Positions 16,069 through 24,399 of a stretch of DNA of 64,000 bases are shown here, piece after piece; position 1 is the stretch's first letter, and every line of letters starts with the position of its first letter. The DNA lies in assembly GCA_965261945.1 (NCBI GenBank), contig CBDHEF010000002.1, positions 124,001 to 188,000 on the forward strand, written 5' to 3'. The notes under the pieces were generated by a model. The model did not search any database, was not told where the DNA came from, and worked only from the letters and a program-made list of their open reading frames with translations. This stretch comes from VXOI01 sp965261945 (GTDB lineage Bacteria > Chloroflexota > Dehalococcoidia > Lucifugimonadales > UBA3495). Made by a program: the position numbers and the translations under genes.

Positions 16069-16947
16069 TTACCCAACCCTCACGTACTTGTCGATGCTCT
16101 TCTCGGCAGTCAAGGCTAGGTAGAGGTCGCCGTGGGCGTCAACCCAGGAGCCGTGGGCGGAGCGACCCGGGAACCGTTCCAGCACCTTGCCTTCGCCGTC
16201 CAGGACGCTTACCTGGGGCGGCTTGCCGTCCTCGGGCCGCTCGCTGGTGTAGAAGATGCCCTCGCTGTCTTGCGAGATGTCCAGCGGGCGCTGCATATCG
16301 GTCCACATGGTGATGTACTCGCCCTCGGGCGAGAAGACCTGAACCCGGCTGTTCTCGCGGTCGCACAGGTAGATGCGCCCGTCCTGGCCCACGATGAGGC
16401 TATGGGGCAGGTGGAACTGGTTGGGGCCGCCCTTGCCCGGTTCGCCCCACGAGGAAATCAGGTCGCCGGCCGCGCTGAAGCGATGCACCCGGGCGTTGCG
16501 GTAGCCGTCGGAAACGTACAGGTCGCCGCTGGGCGACGGCACCAGCTCGGTCAGGTAGTTGAATGGCCCTGCCGCCCGGGGGCAGACCTCGCCCGCCACC
16601 TCGCAGCCGGTGTCTGAGTACTCGCCCGGTGTGCCGATGGTCAGAAGGGGTGTGCCGTCGAGGGTGCATTTCTGCGCGATGCTGCCCTCGCGGTCGGTCA
16701 GGTACACGATGTCGTTGGCGATGTAGATGCCGTGGGGGTTCTCGAAACGCCCCTCGCCCCAAGCGCCGACGTAGCTGCCGTCGCGGTCGAAAATCACCAC
16801 GGGAGGTTCGGCCCGCTGGAAGGCATAGACCCGGTCCTGCGAATCCGTGGCCACGGCGCTGACCGTTCCGAAGGACATACCGTCGGGGAGCCGCGCCCAA
16901 TCCTCAATAACCTCGTAGGTATACTTGCCGCTTCCTACAGTAGCCAA
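16069..16947 (-). CDS. NHL/six-bladed beta-propeller protein
   Basis: 292 residues from a TTG start at 16947, preferred because AAGGAGG stands 8 bases upstream; the in-frame ATG at 17001 has no Shine-Dalgarno. Blades are visible as FENPHGIYIANDIVYLTDRE, LVPSPSGDLYVSDGYRNARV, FHLPHSLIVGQDGRIYLCDR and the SVLDGEGKVLERF repeat, similar to the peptidylglycine-amidating lyase-type propellers. Two Cys lie at CEVAGEVC. No signal peptide. Last gene downstream of the amidohydrolase gene and upstream of the mutase gene, probably one transcript. Role unknown. Confidence 0.82.
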   Translation of the reverse strand: MATVGSGKYTYEVIEDWARLPDGMSFGTVSAVATDSQDRVYAFQRAEPPVVIFDRDGSYVGAWGEGRFENPHGIYIANDIVYLTDREGSIAQKCTLDGTPLLTIGTPGEYSDTGCEVAGEVCPRAAGPFNYLTELVPSPSGDLYVSDGYRNARVHRFSAAGDLISSWGEPGKGGPNQFHLPHSLIVGQDGRIYLCDRENSRVQVFSPEGEYITMWTDMQRPLDISQDSEGIFYTSERPEDGKPPQVSVLDGEGKVLERFPGRSAHGSWVDAHGDLYLALTAEKSIDKYVRVG

Positions 16948-17075
16948 AGCAACTGCCTCCTTGCATTCAGGTTCGGTCGAGCGGAATACCGCCGATGCCA
17001 TACTACCATAGCGACCGACGCATTCATGGGTAAGGGGACGCCTTCCCCCTAACCCTTTCCCAGAGAGAGGGGATT

Positions 17076-18629
17076 TCAGCCCCGCCCGTTGTACAGATAA
17101 TGAGGGCCGTCAGCGGGGATGCTCCAGTCGTCGTAGAACCGGTGGATATAGGGCAACAGCCGCGCCGCCATCTGCCGAGTCGCCAGCGTTTCCGGTTCGA
17201 TGGGGCGGGCGAGTTGCTGGCGGAGTTCGGCGGTTATTTCCTCTTCGTCGGCCTTGACGAACTTGCCGCTTCTCAGCACCACCTCGCCGTTGATGAGCAC
17301 CGTGTCCACGTGAGCGGACTTGCCCCGGTAGACCACGGCGTTCACCGCGTCTGCCGCGGCGTCGCCGGAACCCTCGAAGTAGGGCGCGGTCATGGCGTCC
17401 CAGTCCAGCAGCGCCATGTCGGCGTAGCGGCCCGGCTCCAGTACGCCTATGCGGCCCTCGAACCCGGTGGGCCTGGCGGCGTTGGCGGTGGCCAGCCGCA
17501 GCGCCTGGTGAGTGTCCAGCGCGGGTCGCTCAAGGCCAGGCTGGCGGTGCAGCTTGGATGCCAGCCGTATTTCCTGGAGCATATCGTCGTCGTCGTTAAT
17601 GGCGGTGCTGTCGGTGCCCAGCGCCACGTTGACGCCACCGGCCAGCATGGCGTTGACCGGCGCGATGCCGTTCTTGAGGCGCAGGTTGGAGCTGGGGTTG
17701 TGGCAGACGGTGGCGCGAGCATCGGCCAGCAGCTCGATGTCTCCCTCCGTAAGCCAGACCGAGTGGGCGCAGGAAAGCTCCGGCCCAAGGAAGCCGAGGT
17801 CGGCCAGGTGGGCTACCGGCGTCTTGCCCCAAGTGCGGATCCCGAACTCCTTCTGATACCAGCTCTCCACCAAGTGCATATGAACCGCGGCGGCGTACCG
17901 GGCGGCGTATTCCTTGGTGCGTAAGAAAAAATCGTCGGAGGTCCACTGCGCGTTGCTGGGGCTGAGCAGCACAGAGACCAGGCCGCCGGAGGCCGCCGCT
18001 CCATGGCTTTCGCGGAACGACTCGAAGAACGAGAAATAGTCGTCCTCAGACATATCCGTGGCCCCGACGTACCGGCGCACCGCGTCGCCCAAGTCTGTCG
18101 GCAGACTGGAAAGGAACGCATCGTCGTCGTGGTATACAACCCGGTTCTGTGCCCGGTAGTAGACGGAAAACGCGGTTCGCATCCCGGCGCTGCCGAACCC
18201 GCGGAGAACTTCCTCCGATTCCTCCGTCAGCCCTTCTGTCGGAGTACGAGGGTGGTTGTACATCACCGTGGTGGTGCCCGACTTGATCATCTGGATGGCG
18301 GTGTACAAGGTCATCAGGCGCCAGTCAGCGGAGCGGCGCCCCCAGCCTTCCACGATCCAGGGTTCCAGGCAACCATCGGTGGTCCCCATCTGGAAGGTGG
18401 AAACGCCGCGGCCATGGTGGTGCGCGTTGGTCAGTCCCGGCATGATTAGGAAACGCGAACCGCCAATTACCTCGTCGGCTTGTTGTTCCCGCAGTTCGTC
18501 ATAGGTTCCAACCGCTTCGATAACGCCGTCGCGCTGTAAAACCGCGCCGTCGCTGATGACGCGGCTCCCGGCGTCATCGGCGCCCGCTTCGCAGATGACA
18601 TATCTTCCCTGAATCAGCGATGTTGCCAT
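17076..18629 (-). CDS. Amidohydrolase (SAH/MTA deaminase or chlorohydrolase-like)
   Basis: 517 residues. Metal site elements: MPGLTNAHHHGRG (HxH), VHMHLVES, the CAHSVWLTEGDIELL segment (second-shell His) and ALGTDSTAINDDDDM (catalytic Asp). This order is that of subtype III amidohydrolases: TrzN/AtzA, SsnA and S-adenosylhomocysteine/methylthioadenosine deaminases. It ends with a standard beta-domain MALLDWDAM and GEVVLRSGKF. Likely a cytosolic deaminase or hydrolase of an N-heterocycle; substrate not deduced. Divergent from the SDR gene at 18746. Confidence 0.86.
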   Translation of the reverse strand: MATSLIQGRYVICEAGADDAGSRVISDGAVLQRDGVIEAVGTYDELREQQADEVIGGSRFLIMPGLTNAHHHGRGVSTFQMGTTDGCLEPWIVEGWGRRSADWRLMTLYTAIQMIKSGTTTVMYNHPRTPTEGLTEESEEVLRGFGSAGMRTAFSVYYRAQNRVVYHDDDAFLSSLPTDLGDAVRRYVGATDMSEDDYFSFFESFRESHGAAASGGLVSVLLSPSNAQWTSDDFFLRTKEYAARYAAAVHMHLVESWYQKEFGIRTWGKTPVAHLADLGFLGPELSCAHSVWLTEGDIELLADARATVCHNPSSNLRLKNGIAPVNAMLAGGVNVALGTDSTAINDDDDMLQEIRLASKLHRQPGLERPALDTHQALRLATANAARPTGFEGRIGVLEPGRYADMALLDWDAMTAPYFEGSGDAAADAVNAVVYRGKSAHVDTVLINGEVVLRSGKFVKADEEEITAELRQQLARPIEPETLATRQMAARLLPYIHRFYDDWSIPADGPHYLYNGRG

Positions 18630-18745
18630 GCCATCCTCCTGCCGGGCTGGTTGCGCCTATGATAGGGCTGCCCATTGGCGTGTCAAGGCAATTCGTGGAG
18701 TATAATGCTCCTACTTCGGGGCAAGACGAGTCTGTGAGGGTTGAA

Positions 18746-19597
18746 ATGGCAGGACTGGAAGGTAAAGTGGCGCTGGTTACCGGCGCCGGCGGGATGCGCG
18801 GCGTGGGCCGGGCCACGGTGATGAAGCTGGCCGGCTTGGGGGCCGACGTCGCCCTGACCGATGTGCAGCGCGAAACGGAAGACCTGCCGCCTGCTGAAGT
18901 GCGCAACAGTTGGCGCGGCATCGACGCAGTTACTGAGGAAGTTGAGGCCGTGGGACGCCGCAGCTTTCCGGTCTACTGCGATCTGGGCGACAGCGGCCAG
19001 ATTGAGCGCATGGTCGAGCGGGTGATGGAACATTACGGGCGCATCGACATCCTGGTCAACAACGCCCGCGCCATCATCGGCAGGGACAAGGTGCCGGTCA
19101 CGGAGCTGGAGCAGGACGTTTGGGAGCACTTTCTGAATATCAACACCACCGCCCCTTTCCTGCTGACCAAGGAAGTTGGCCGCCGGATGATCGAAGCAGG
19201 CAACGGCGGACGCATCATCAACATCGCGTCCAACGCCTCCAAGCAGGCCAGCGCGACGGGCGCGGCTTACAGCGCATCCAAGTTCGCCGTGCTGGGGCTG
19301 ACCCAAGCGTCGGCGCTGGATCTGGCGCCCTACGGCATTACGGTCAACGCCGTCTGCCCCGGCCCCATCAACACCGACCGCATGAGCTACTGGGAGCGCG
19401 ATCGGGCCGCCGAGCACGGCATCACCCAAGAGGAGTTCCGCAGCCAGATAGTTCAGTCCGGAGCGCAAGCCAGCCCGTTGGGCCGCATCGCGGAGCCGCA
19501 GGACGTGGCCAACATGGTCGCCTTCCTAGCCAGCGACGAGGCTTCATTCGTCACCGGGCAGGCCTACAACGTCAACGGCGGCCTGCTGTTCCACTAG
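18746..19597 (+). CDS. Short-chain dehydrogenase/reductase
   Basis: 283 residues from ATG 18746 (GAGGG 5 bases upstream). Classical SDR features: ALVTGAGGMRGVGRATVMKL cofactor motif, IDILVNNARAI (NNA-type motif), active-site S and YxxxK in GAAYSASKFAVLG, PG motif AVCPGPINTDRM, and the C-terminal FLASDEASFVTGQAYNVNGG. NAD(P)-dependent oxidation of a hydroxyl or reduction of a ketone. Its stop codon overlaps the BrnA stop on the other strand by 4 bases. Confidence 0.9.
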   Translation: MAGLEGKVALVTGAGGMRGVGRATVMKLAGLGADVALTDVQRETEDLPPAEVRNSWRGIDAVTEEVEAVGRRSFPVYCDLGDSGQIERMVERVMEHYGRIDILVNNARAIIGRDKVPVTELEQDVWEHFLNINTTAPFLLTKEVGRRMIEAGNGGRIINIASNASKQASATGAAYSASKFAVLGLTQASALDLAPYGITVNAVCPGPINTDRMSYWERDRAAEHGITQEEFRSQIVQSGAQASPLGRIAEPQDVANMVAFLASDEASFVTGQAYNVNGGLLFH

Positions 19598-19998
19598 AGG
19601 CTTTCGGGGCCGAATACCGCCTTGCGCAGGGTGTCGTTGAGGCGTTTGTGCCATTCGGGGCCGCCCTCATCGAGGAAATGGCTGAGCAGGTCGTTGTCCA
19701 AAGGGACAGTTACATACTCTCTGGCTGACGGATTCTCTTCACAACGCCGCCGGAGCGACTTCTCGACCAGATCCGGCACAATCTCTAGGGCTGGGCGCAT
19801 TCGCGCCATGTCCTCGGCGGTTAGTTCTTTTGTATCCGGGTCTCTGGCGATGCCGACATTGATGGCGACTTCCTCTCCATATTTCGCTTCTACCTGGTCG
19901 AAAGTCATATCGCTGGCGGCGATTTCGTTGATTTGCTCCTGCGTCAATTCAACTTTGGCCGGTCCAGGAAAGATAGTACCCGGTTTAAGAGGAGGCAT
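19594..19998 (-). CDS. brnA: BrnA-type antitoxin
   Basis: 134 residues from ATG 19998. Ends with VTVPLDNDLLSHFLDEGG and WHKRLNDTLRKAVFG, the BrnA ribbon-helix-helix type pattern (xVTxRLDxDVLxxFxxxGxGWxxRIN). The upstream part (MPPLKPGTIFPGPAKVELTQ) is typical too, followed by a longer insertion than in short BrnA proteins. It would bind the BrnT toxin and repress the operon. The toxin gene just upstream is frameshifted, so this antitoxin may be an orphan. Overlaps the toxin reading frame by 14 bases. Confidence 0.75.
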   Translation of the reverse strand: MPPLKPGTIFPGPAKVELTQEQINEIAASDMTFDQVEAKYGEEVAINVGIARDPDTKELTAEDMARMRPALEIVPDLVEKSLRRRCEENPSAREYVTVPLDNDLLSHFLDEGGPEWHKRLNDTLRKAVFGPESL

Positions 19999-20246
19999 AA
20001 TCTCTAACCTCTTGTCCAGTCGCTTTGCGCAGACTGATAATTCGATAGTTTTCCCCTCGGATTGTGTAGACACACGTAGCAAGGAGTTAGTCCAATGTAC
20101 CCTACTGCGCTCCATCGGGGTTCAGGATAGTAGTCGTCGAATTGGCACGTAGCCGTGTCCCAGTTGAAGCGTTCCATTTCCCAGAAGTCAATCTTGTGTT
20201 TTTCCAGGTTGCTAATCCGCTTCGCATCGTCCCATTCGTAATCCAC
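19985..20246 (-). pseudogene. brnT: BrnT-type toxin, frameshifted
   Basis: MDYEWDDAKRISNLEKHKID is the BrnT N terminus. After GLTPCYVC the frame is lost, but another frame continues with VYTIRGENYRIISLRKATGQ then EVRDYASS, the exact BrnT C-terminal pattern (RIISARxATxxE). Adding one GT to the GTGTGT run near 20080 restores the frame, so dinucleotide slippage or a base-calling error is likely. Reconstructed length about 87 residues, normal for this RNase toxin. Upstream of brnA in the usual toxin-first order. Confidence 0.78.
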
Positions 20247-20318
20247 GTTTCCATCTTACTTACCGGCAAGGCGCGTTCGCAACAATCTCCCGATGACCCG
20301 CGGCCGGAATAAACGCGC

Positions 20319-21563
20319 TCAGCGCGCTGCCGCCCCCAGCGGAATCCTGCACCCCCTGGGCCGCTCCCGCACCGCCAGCGTCAGGGCCGTTGCAGCCAGG
20401 GACAGCGCCAGCATCAGGATGAACGCCGCGTTGTAGCTCCCGGTCTGGTCGTAAATCCAGCCTCCGGCCAGCGCGCCCAGTCCGCCCGCAATCTGGTGGG
20501 TCATCGAGATAGTGCCGGTCAGCGCGCCCAAGCGCGACTGGCCGAAAATGTTGCCCAGGAACACTACCGTCAGTGGGGCGGTTATCAAGAAGGTGAAGCC
20601 GTAGAGCAGGCCGAAAACCAGAATCGCGGGCGTACTCTGCAACGTCAGAATCAGCGCGAAGGCCACAATCCGCAGCACGAAGCACAGCACCGTCGGACGG
20701 GATGCGCCGAAGGCGTCGGCCAGCAATCCGGCGACCAGTATGCCCGCCAGCCCCAGCAACCCCATCCACGCCAGCAGATTGCCAGCCAGGACATCGCCCA
20801 CCCCCTGGTCCTGAGCGAAGGCCACTATGTGGGTGGCTACGAAGAAATCCTGAATGCCGCATATCGTGTAGACCAGCGTTAGCAGGACGAATTCTCGGGT
20901 GGCAAACGCCCGCCGCAGTGCGACCGGCTCCGGGGCGGGTTCGCCGGTGCGGATGGTGGGCGGCGCGTCCTCCGCTTCGTCTGGCACAGCGGGCGGAGGC
21001 GGCTTGATGGCCAGAAGGGCCAGCGGCAGCACCACCGCGAGGTTGACCGCTCCCAAGATGGTGTAGGATGCCCGCCATCCGATTGCCCCCAACGCCGAGG
21101 TCAGCGCGCCAATGATGACAAGCTGTCCGATAGCGTTTCCCGATATGGCGACGCTGTTGGCGATGCCGCGCCGTTCAACGAACCATTGGCTCACCATAAC
21201 GACTACCGGCACGATGGAGGCGCCGGAGTTGCCCAAGGCATAGACCACGCCGTAGACCAGGAAGACCTGCCAGGGCGATTGTACCTGCCCCATCAGCATC
21301 AGCCCCGCCGCTCCGGCGACTGCGGCGATGGCGATGGTTCCCCGCATACTCCAGCGGTCCAGCAGCCGCCCGACGAAGGGCATCGCCACCGCCGAGACGA
21401 CCATGAACATGGTCACGGCCAGCGAGAGCGTGGAGCGGCTCACCCCCAGCTCTTCCGACATCGGCTTCAGCATCAGCCCGAAGGCGAACCGCGAGCCGCC
21501 GCTGAAAAACAGGATGCTGAAGCCCACCGCCAAGATTGCCCAACTGTAGTCGGGTCGTCTCAT
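20319..21563 (-). CDS. MFS transporter
   Basis: 414 residues from ATG 21563 (an in-frame start at 21608 is also possible). About twelve membrane segments; opening MRRPDYSWAILAVGFSILFF and a loop motif GRLLDRWSMRGTIAIAAVAG between TM2 and TM3 (major-facilitator GxLaDrxGxR type). A Pro-rich charged loop (PPPPAVPDEAEDAPP) splits the two six-helix halves. Family resembles the monocarboxylate/oxalate-formate antiporter group. Substrate unknown; an organic acid would suit the catabolic neighbours. Downstream of the E1 beta gene, after a hairpin. Confidence 0.85.
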   Translation of the reverse strand: MRRPDYSWAILAVGFSILFFSGGSRFAFGLMLKPMSEELGVSRSTLSLAVTMFMVVSAVAMPFVGRLLDRWSMRGTIAIAAVAGAAGLMLMGQVQSPWQVFLVYGVVYALGNSGASIVPVVVMVSQWFVERRGIANSVAISGNAIGQLVIIGALTSALGAIGWRASYTILGAVNLAVVLPLALLAIKPPPPAVPDEAEDAPPTIRTGEPAPEPVALRRAFATREFVLLTLVYTICGIQDFFVATHIVAFAQDQGVGDVLAGNLLAWMGLLGLAGILVAGLLADAFGASRPTVLCFVLRIVAFALILTLQSTPAILVFGLLYGFTFLITAPLTVVFLGNIFGQSRLGALTGTISMTHQIAGGLGALAGGWIYDQTGSYNAAFILMLALSLAATALTLAVRERPRGCRIPLGAAAR

Positions 21564-21642
21564 CGGAAGTCGTCTCTGGCTCCGGTCTAAGCCGGTGGGA
21601 ACGAACAAGGGCGAAGGTCAGTGAAGTGCGTCATTTACGCAA

Positions 21643-21667
21643 AGGGGCAGGTCGAGAACCTGCCCCT
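21643..21667. terminator. Hairpin downstream of E1 beta
   Basis: AGGGGCAGGT and ACCTGCCCCT are perfect arms around CGAGA. It lies between the stop of the E1 beta gene and the start of the MFS gene, both on the minus strand. Member of the AGGGGC/GCCCCT hairpin set; no T tract. Confidence 0.55.
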
Positions 21668-21704
21668 GCGGGTGCAACAATTTCAGGCAGAGGATGGCAA
21701 GAGC

Positions 21705-22733
21705 TTACCGGAACAGCCCCCGCACCGTGTTGATGACCCGCTCCTCGTTGGGCAGGTAGATGTTTTCCAGGACGCGGCTGTATGGCACCGGCGTATGGGG
21801 GGAGGTCACGCGGGACGGCGGGGCGTCCAGGTAATCGAAGCCTTCTTCGGCGATGCGGGCGCAGATTTCCGAGGCCAGGCTGCATACGGGCGTGTCCTCG
21901 TCCACCACCACCAGGCGGTGGGTCTTGCGCACCGACTCCAGCACGTGGTCGTAGTCGATGGGCGAAATGCTCAGCAAGTCTATTACCTCGGCGCTGATGC
22001 CCTCTTTCGCCAGCTCCTCGGCGGCGTTGTTGGCGATCCAGGTCATCTTGGATATGCCCACCAGGGTGACGTCGGTTCCCTGGCGGATTGTGCGGGCCTT
22101 GCCGATGGGGAAGATGTACTGCTCTTCCGGCACCGGGCCGCGGTTGGTGTACAGCCCCTTGTGCTCGAAGAACACCACCGGGTCGTCGTCGCGGATGGCC
22201 GCGGTGAGCAGCCCCTTGGCGGTATAGGGGTCGGAGGGCGCCACGCCCTTCAGTCCCGGTATGTGGCTGAAGATGGAGTAGTAGGACTCGGAATGCTGCG
22301 CCGCGCTGCCGAACCCGGCCCCGATGCGGGTGAGCATCACGAAGGGAACCTTGACCTGCCCGCCGAACATATAGCGCATCTTGGCGGCGTTGTTCAGCAT
22401 CTGGTCCATGCAGACGCCGATGAAGTCCACGAACATCAGCTCGGCGATGGCCCGCATCCCGGTGGAGGAGGCGCCGATGGCGGTGCCCACGAAGGCAGCC
22501 TCCGACAGCGGCGTGTCCAGCACCCGCTGGTTGCCGAACTGCTGGATCAGGCCGACGGTGGTGCGGAACGGGCCGCCCCAGGCGTCGACGATGCCCAGAT
22601 GCTCACGGCCCGCGCCGCCTGCTATCTCCTCGCCCATGATGATGACCGATTCGTCGCGCTCCATCTCCTGCCTGATGGCCTCGTTGATGGCCTCGCGTAC
22701 CTGCAATTCCCTGGTGGCGGTGGCTGTCGTCAT
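21705..22733 (-). CDS. 2-oxoacid dehydrogenase E1 component, beta subunit (AcoB/PdhB-like)
   Basis: 342 residues. Motifs: ELQVREAINEAIRQEMERDE, VIIMGEEIAGGAG, the TPLSEAAFVGTAIGASSTGM block, EHKGLYTNRGPVP and the C-terminal transketolase domain ISPIDYDHVLESVRKTHRLV. With its alpha partner it forms the TPP-dependent heterotetramer that decarboxylates pyruvate, acetoin or a branched 2-oxoacid. The alpha gene is at 28173-29183 on the same strand, about 5.4 kb upstream instead of adjacent; the space between is filled with accessory genes. Confidence 0.92.
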   Translation of the reverse strand: MTTATATRELQVREAINEAIRQEMERDESVIIMGEEIAGGAGREHLGIVDAWGGPFRTTVGLIQQFGNQRVLDTPLSEAAFVGTAIGASSTGMRAIAELMFVDFIGVCMDQMLNNAAKMRYMFGGQVKVPFVMLTRIGAGFGSAAQHSESYYSIFSHIPGLKGVAPSDPYTAKGLLTAAIRDDDPVVFFEHKGLYTNRGPVPEEQYIFPIGKARTIRQGTDVTLVGISKMTWIANNAAEELAKEGISAEVIDLLSISPIDYDHVLESVRKTHRLVVVDEDTPVCSLASEICARIAEEGFDYLDAPPSRVTSPHTPVPYSRVLENIYLPNEERVINTVRGLFR

Positions 22734-22802
22734 CGCTCGCTCCTTTTGTTTCGTTTGCCCGTAGTTGACGGGCCGTTTCAGGGGGTTCCTGCGTTAGCGG
22801 GG

Positions 22803-23075
22803 CTAGTTGCCATCCACCGGTATGGGCGTGGTGGCCGGGCTGCCATCGGCGTGAGTATGCTCCCGCACCACTTGCAGAATAAGGCGGATTTCCCGGCGGA
22901 TTTCAGCCCGCGTTTCCTCGTGGAGCCGGATGTTGTCGGCTTTGGCTTCCGATTGCCCCCGCTCCAAACTTTCGATCCGCGCTTCCAGCTTTCCCAACCT
23001 GTGCTGCACTGCCCCCCATATTCCCAGCAGAGCGATCCCCACTGCTATCAGAGGCAGCCACTGCGTCCATTCCAT
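22803..23075 (-). CDS. Small membrane-anchored coiled-coil protein, paralog 1 of 3
   Basis: 90 residues. A single N-terminal membrane span (MEWTQWLPLIAVGIALLGIW) is followed by a coiled coil (HRLGKLEARIESLERGQ), one 11-residue unit AKADNIRLHEE, then the shared end TRAEIRREIRLILQVVRE and a terminal PIPVDGN. Nearly identical in both ends to the two genes upstream, and the intergenic DNA is duplicated with it. No family recognised. It may be a phage-like or island-borne anchor protein. Confidence 0.72.
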   Translation of the reverse strand: MEWTQWLPLIAVGIALLGIWGAVQHRLGKLEARIESLERGQSEAKADNIRLHEETRAEIRREIRLILQVVREHTHADGSPATTPIPVDGN

Positions 23076-23134
23076 ACGTCAACCTCAAATGCCCGTAGCG
23101 CGCGGGCCGGTAGGGGGTTCCTGCGTTAGCGGGG

Positions 23135-23446
23135 CTAGTTGCCATCCACCGGTATGGGCGTGGTGGCCGGGCTGCCATCGGCGTGGGTATGCTCCCGCAA
23201 CACTTGCAGAATAAGGCGGATTTCCCGGCGGAATTCAGCCCGCGTTTCCTCGTGCAGCCGGATGTTTTCGGCTCTGGCGTCTGCTTGCCCCCGCTCCAAA
23301 CCGTCCATCCGCGCTCCCAGACCGTCCATCCGCGCTTCCAGCTTTCCCAACCTGTGCTGCACTGCCCCCCATTGCTGCACTGCCCCCCATATTCCCAGCA
23401 GAGCGATCCCCACTGCTATCAGAGGCAGCCACTGCGTCCATTCCAT
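23135..23446 (-). CDS. Small membrane-anchored coiled-coil protein, paralog 2 of 3
   Basis: 103 residues, same plan as paralog 1: identical first 20 residues, a small internal duplication (GAVQQWGAVQHRLG, and ARMDGLGARMDGLERG), one unit ARAENIRLHEE and the same C terminus. The differences from paralog 1 are almost all in-frame duplications of short segments, so the gene family evolves by repeat gain. Read in the same direction with about 60 bases between genes. Confidence 0.72.
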   Translation of the reverse strand: MEWTQWLPLIAVGIALLGIWGAVQQWGAVQHRLGKLEARMDGLGARMDGLERGQADARAENIRLHEETRAEFRREIRLILQVLREHTHADGSPATTPIPVDGN

Positions 23447-23505
23447 ACGTCAACCTCAAATGCCCGTAGCGCGCGGGCCGGTAGGGGGTTCCTGCGTTAG
23501 CCGGG

Positions 23506-24033
23506 CTAGTCGCCATCCACCGGTATGGGCGTGGTGGCCGGGCTGCCGTCGGCGTGGGTATGCTCCCGCACCACTTGCAGAATAAGGCGGATTTCCCGGC
23601 GGAATTCAGCCCGTGTTTCCTCGTGCAGCCGAATGTTGTCGGCTCTGGCTTCCTCGTGTAGCCGGATATATTCGGCTCTGGCGTCCTCGTGGAGCCGGAT
23701 GTTGTCTGCTTTGGCTTCCTCGTGCAGCCGGATATATTCGGCTCTGGCGTCCTCGTGCAACCGGATATATTCGGCTCTGGCGTCCTCGTGCAACCGGATA
23801 TTTTCGGTTTTGGCGTCCTCGTGGAGCCGGATGTTGTCGGCTTTGGCTTCCTCGTGGAGCCGGATATATTCGGCTCTGGCGTCTGCAAGCCCTCGCTCAA
23901 AACCGTCCATCCGCGCTCCCAGTCTTCCCAACCTGTGCTGCGCTATCCCCCACATTCCCAGCAGGGCTATCCCCCCGGTAAGCCCTCCGGTTAGCCCCCC
24001 CGTTATCAAAGGCAACCACGGTGTCCAATCCAT
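23506..24033 (-). CDS. Small membrane-anchored coiled-coil protein, paralog 3 of 3, with eight 11-residue repeats
   Basis: 175 residues. N-terminal span contains a duplicated GGLT (LITGGLTGGLTGGIALLG). Residues 52-139 are eight consecutive 11-residue units of the type A(R/K)AE(Y/N)IRLHE(E/D), then the shared TRAEFRREIRLILQVVRE. An 11-residue (hendecad) period fits a long right-handed or straight coiled coil, about 13 nm if helical. The other two paralogs have one unit each. Most upstream of the three genes. Confidence 0.75.
   Translation of the reverse strand: MDWTPWLPLITGGLTGGLTGGIALLGMWGIAQHRLGRLGARMDGFERGLADARAEYIRLHEEAKADNIRLHEDAKTENIRLHEDARAEYIRLHEDARAEYIRLHEEAKADNIRLHEDARAEYIRLHEEARADNIRLHEETRAEFRREIRLILQVVREHTHADGSPATTPIPVDGD
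23617..23880 (-). repeat. 33-bp coding tandem repeat, eight units
   Basis: Eight in-frame 33-bp units encode the hendecads of the third coiled-coil paralog. Units differ at a few positions and alternate between a Y type (ARAEYIRLHE) and an N type (AKADNIRLHE), which suggests that pairs of units were copied. Confidence 0.92.
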
Positions 24034-24201
24034 AAGCCAACCTCAACCCCGCCTCGGGGCAGTCCCGAAGGCGGGAGATTCGCATACCCGCAACCGTTAG
24101 CCTAGCGTGAGGTCAGTCTACCATTCCGTCCACTATAAGCAAACGGAACCTTTAGTCGCCCGGCCCGGTGTTCTTGGTTCCTGCGGCTGTCTCTGCTCCG
24201 G

Positions 24202-24277
24202 CTACTCCACAAACCGCGCCCCCGCCGGACGCCGCTTGCCGCCATGGACCGACGGCTCGGCGCACCACTTGGCCGCC
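24202..24277 (-). pseudogene. Duplicate tail of the adenine methylase gene
   Basis: This 76-bp stretch encodes AAKWCAEPSVHGGKRRP, then AGARFVE and stop, almost the same as the last 25 residues of the methylase at 25195. Homology stops abruptly at 24277. It is the relic of a second methylase copy or the footprint left by an insertion/recombination event. Confidence 0.8.
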
Positions 24278-24282
24278 CCGCC

Positions 24283-24399
24283 GCCTACGAAATGGCGTAG
24301 CGGGTGATGGTGGACAACCTGCTAAAAGAGGACACCCACGAGGGCATAACCGCGTTCCTGGAAAAGCGGGAACCGGAGTGGCGGTATTGGGGGGACTGA
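24283..24399 (+). pseudogene. Enoyl-CoA hydratase (crotonase) C-terminal remnant
   Basis: Reads AYEMA, stop, then RVMVDNLLKEDTHEGITAFL and EKREPEWR on the plus strand; EGxxAFLEKRxPxW is the usual C terminus of crotonase-family proteins. An in-frame TAG at 24298 and the lack of any upstream part show it is a remnant. It lies directly next to the methylase tail relic and antisense to the end of the PIN-domain frame. Confidence 0.55.

Larger units (their letters stand above)
22790..24050. repeat. Tandem triplication of a coiled-coil gene unit
   Basis: The three genes and their spacers share long nearly identical DNA, for example GTAGGGGGTTCCTGCGTTAG and CCGGTATGGGCGTGGTGGCC at the end of each gene. 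Units are about 300-520 bp; the third differs by its 33-bp repeat array. Confidence 0.85.

Noticed and set aside
21621..23129. Plus-strand open frame of 502 codons
   Set aside because: Antisense to E1 beta and a coiled-coil gene; composition of a shadow frame.
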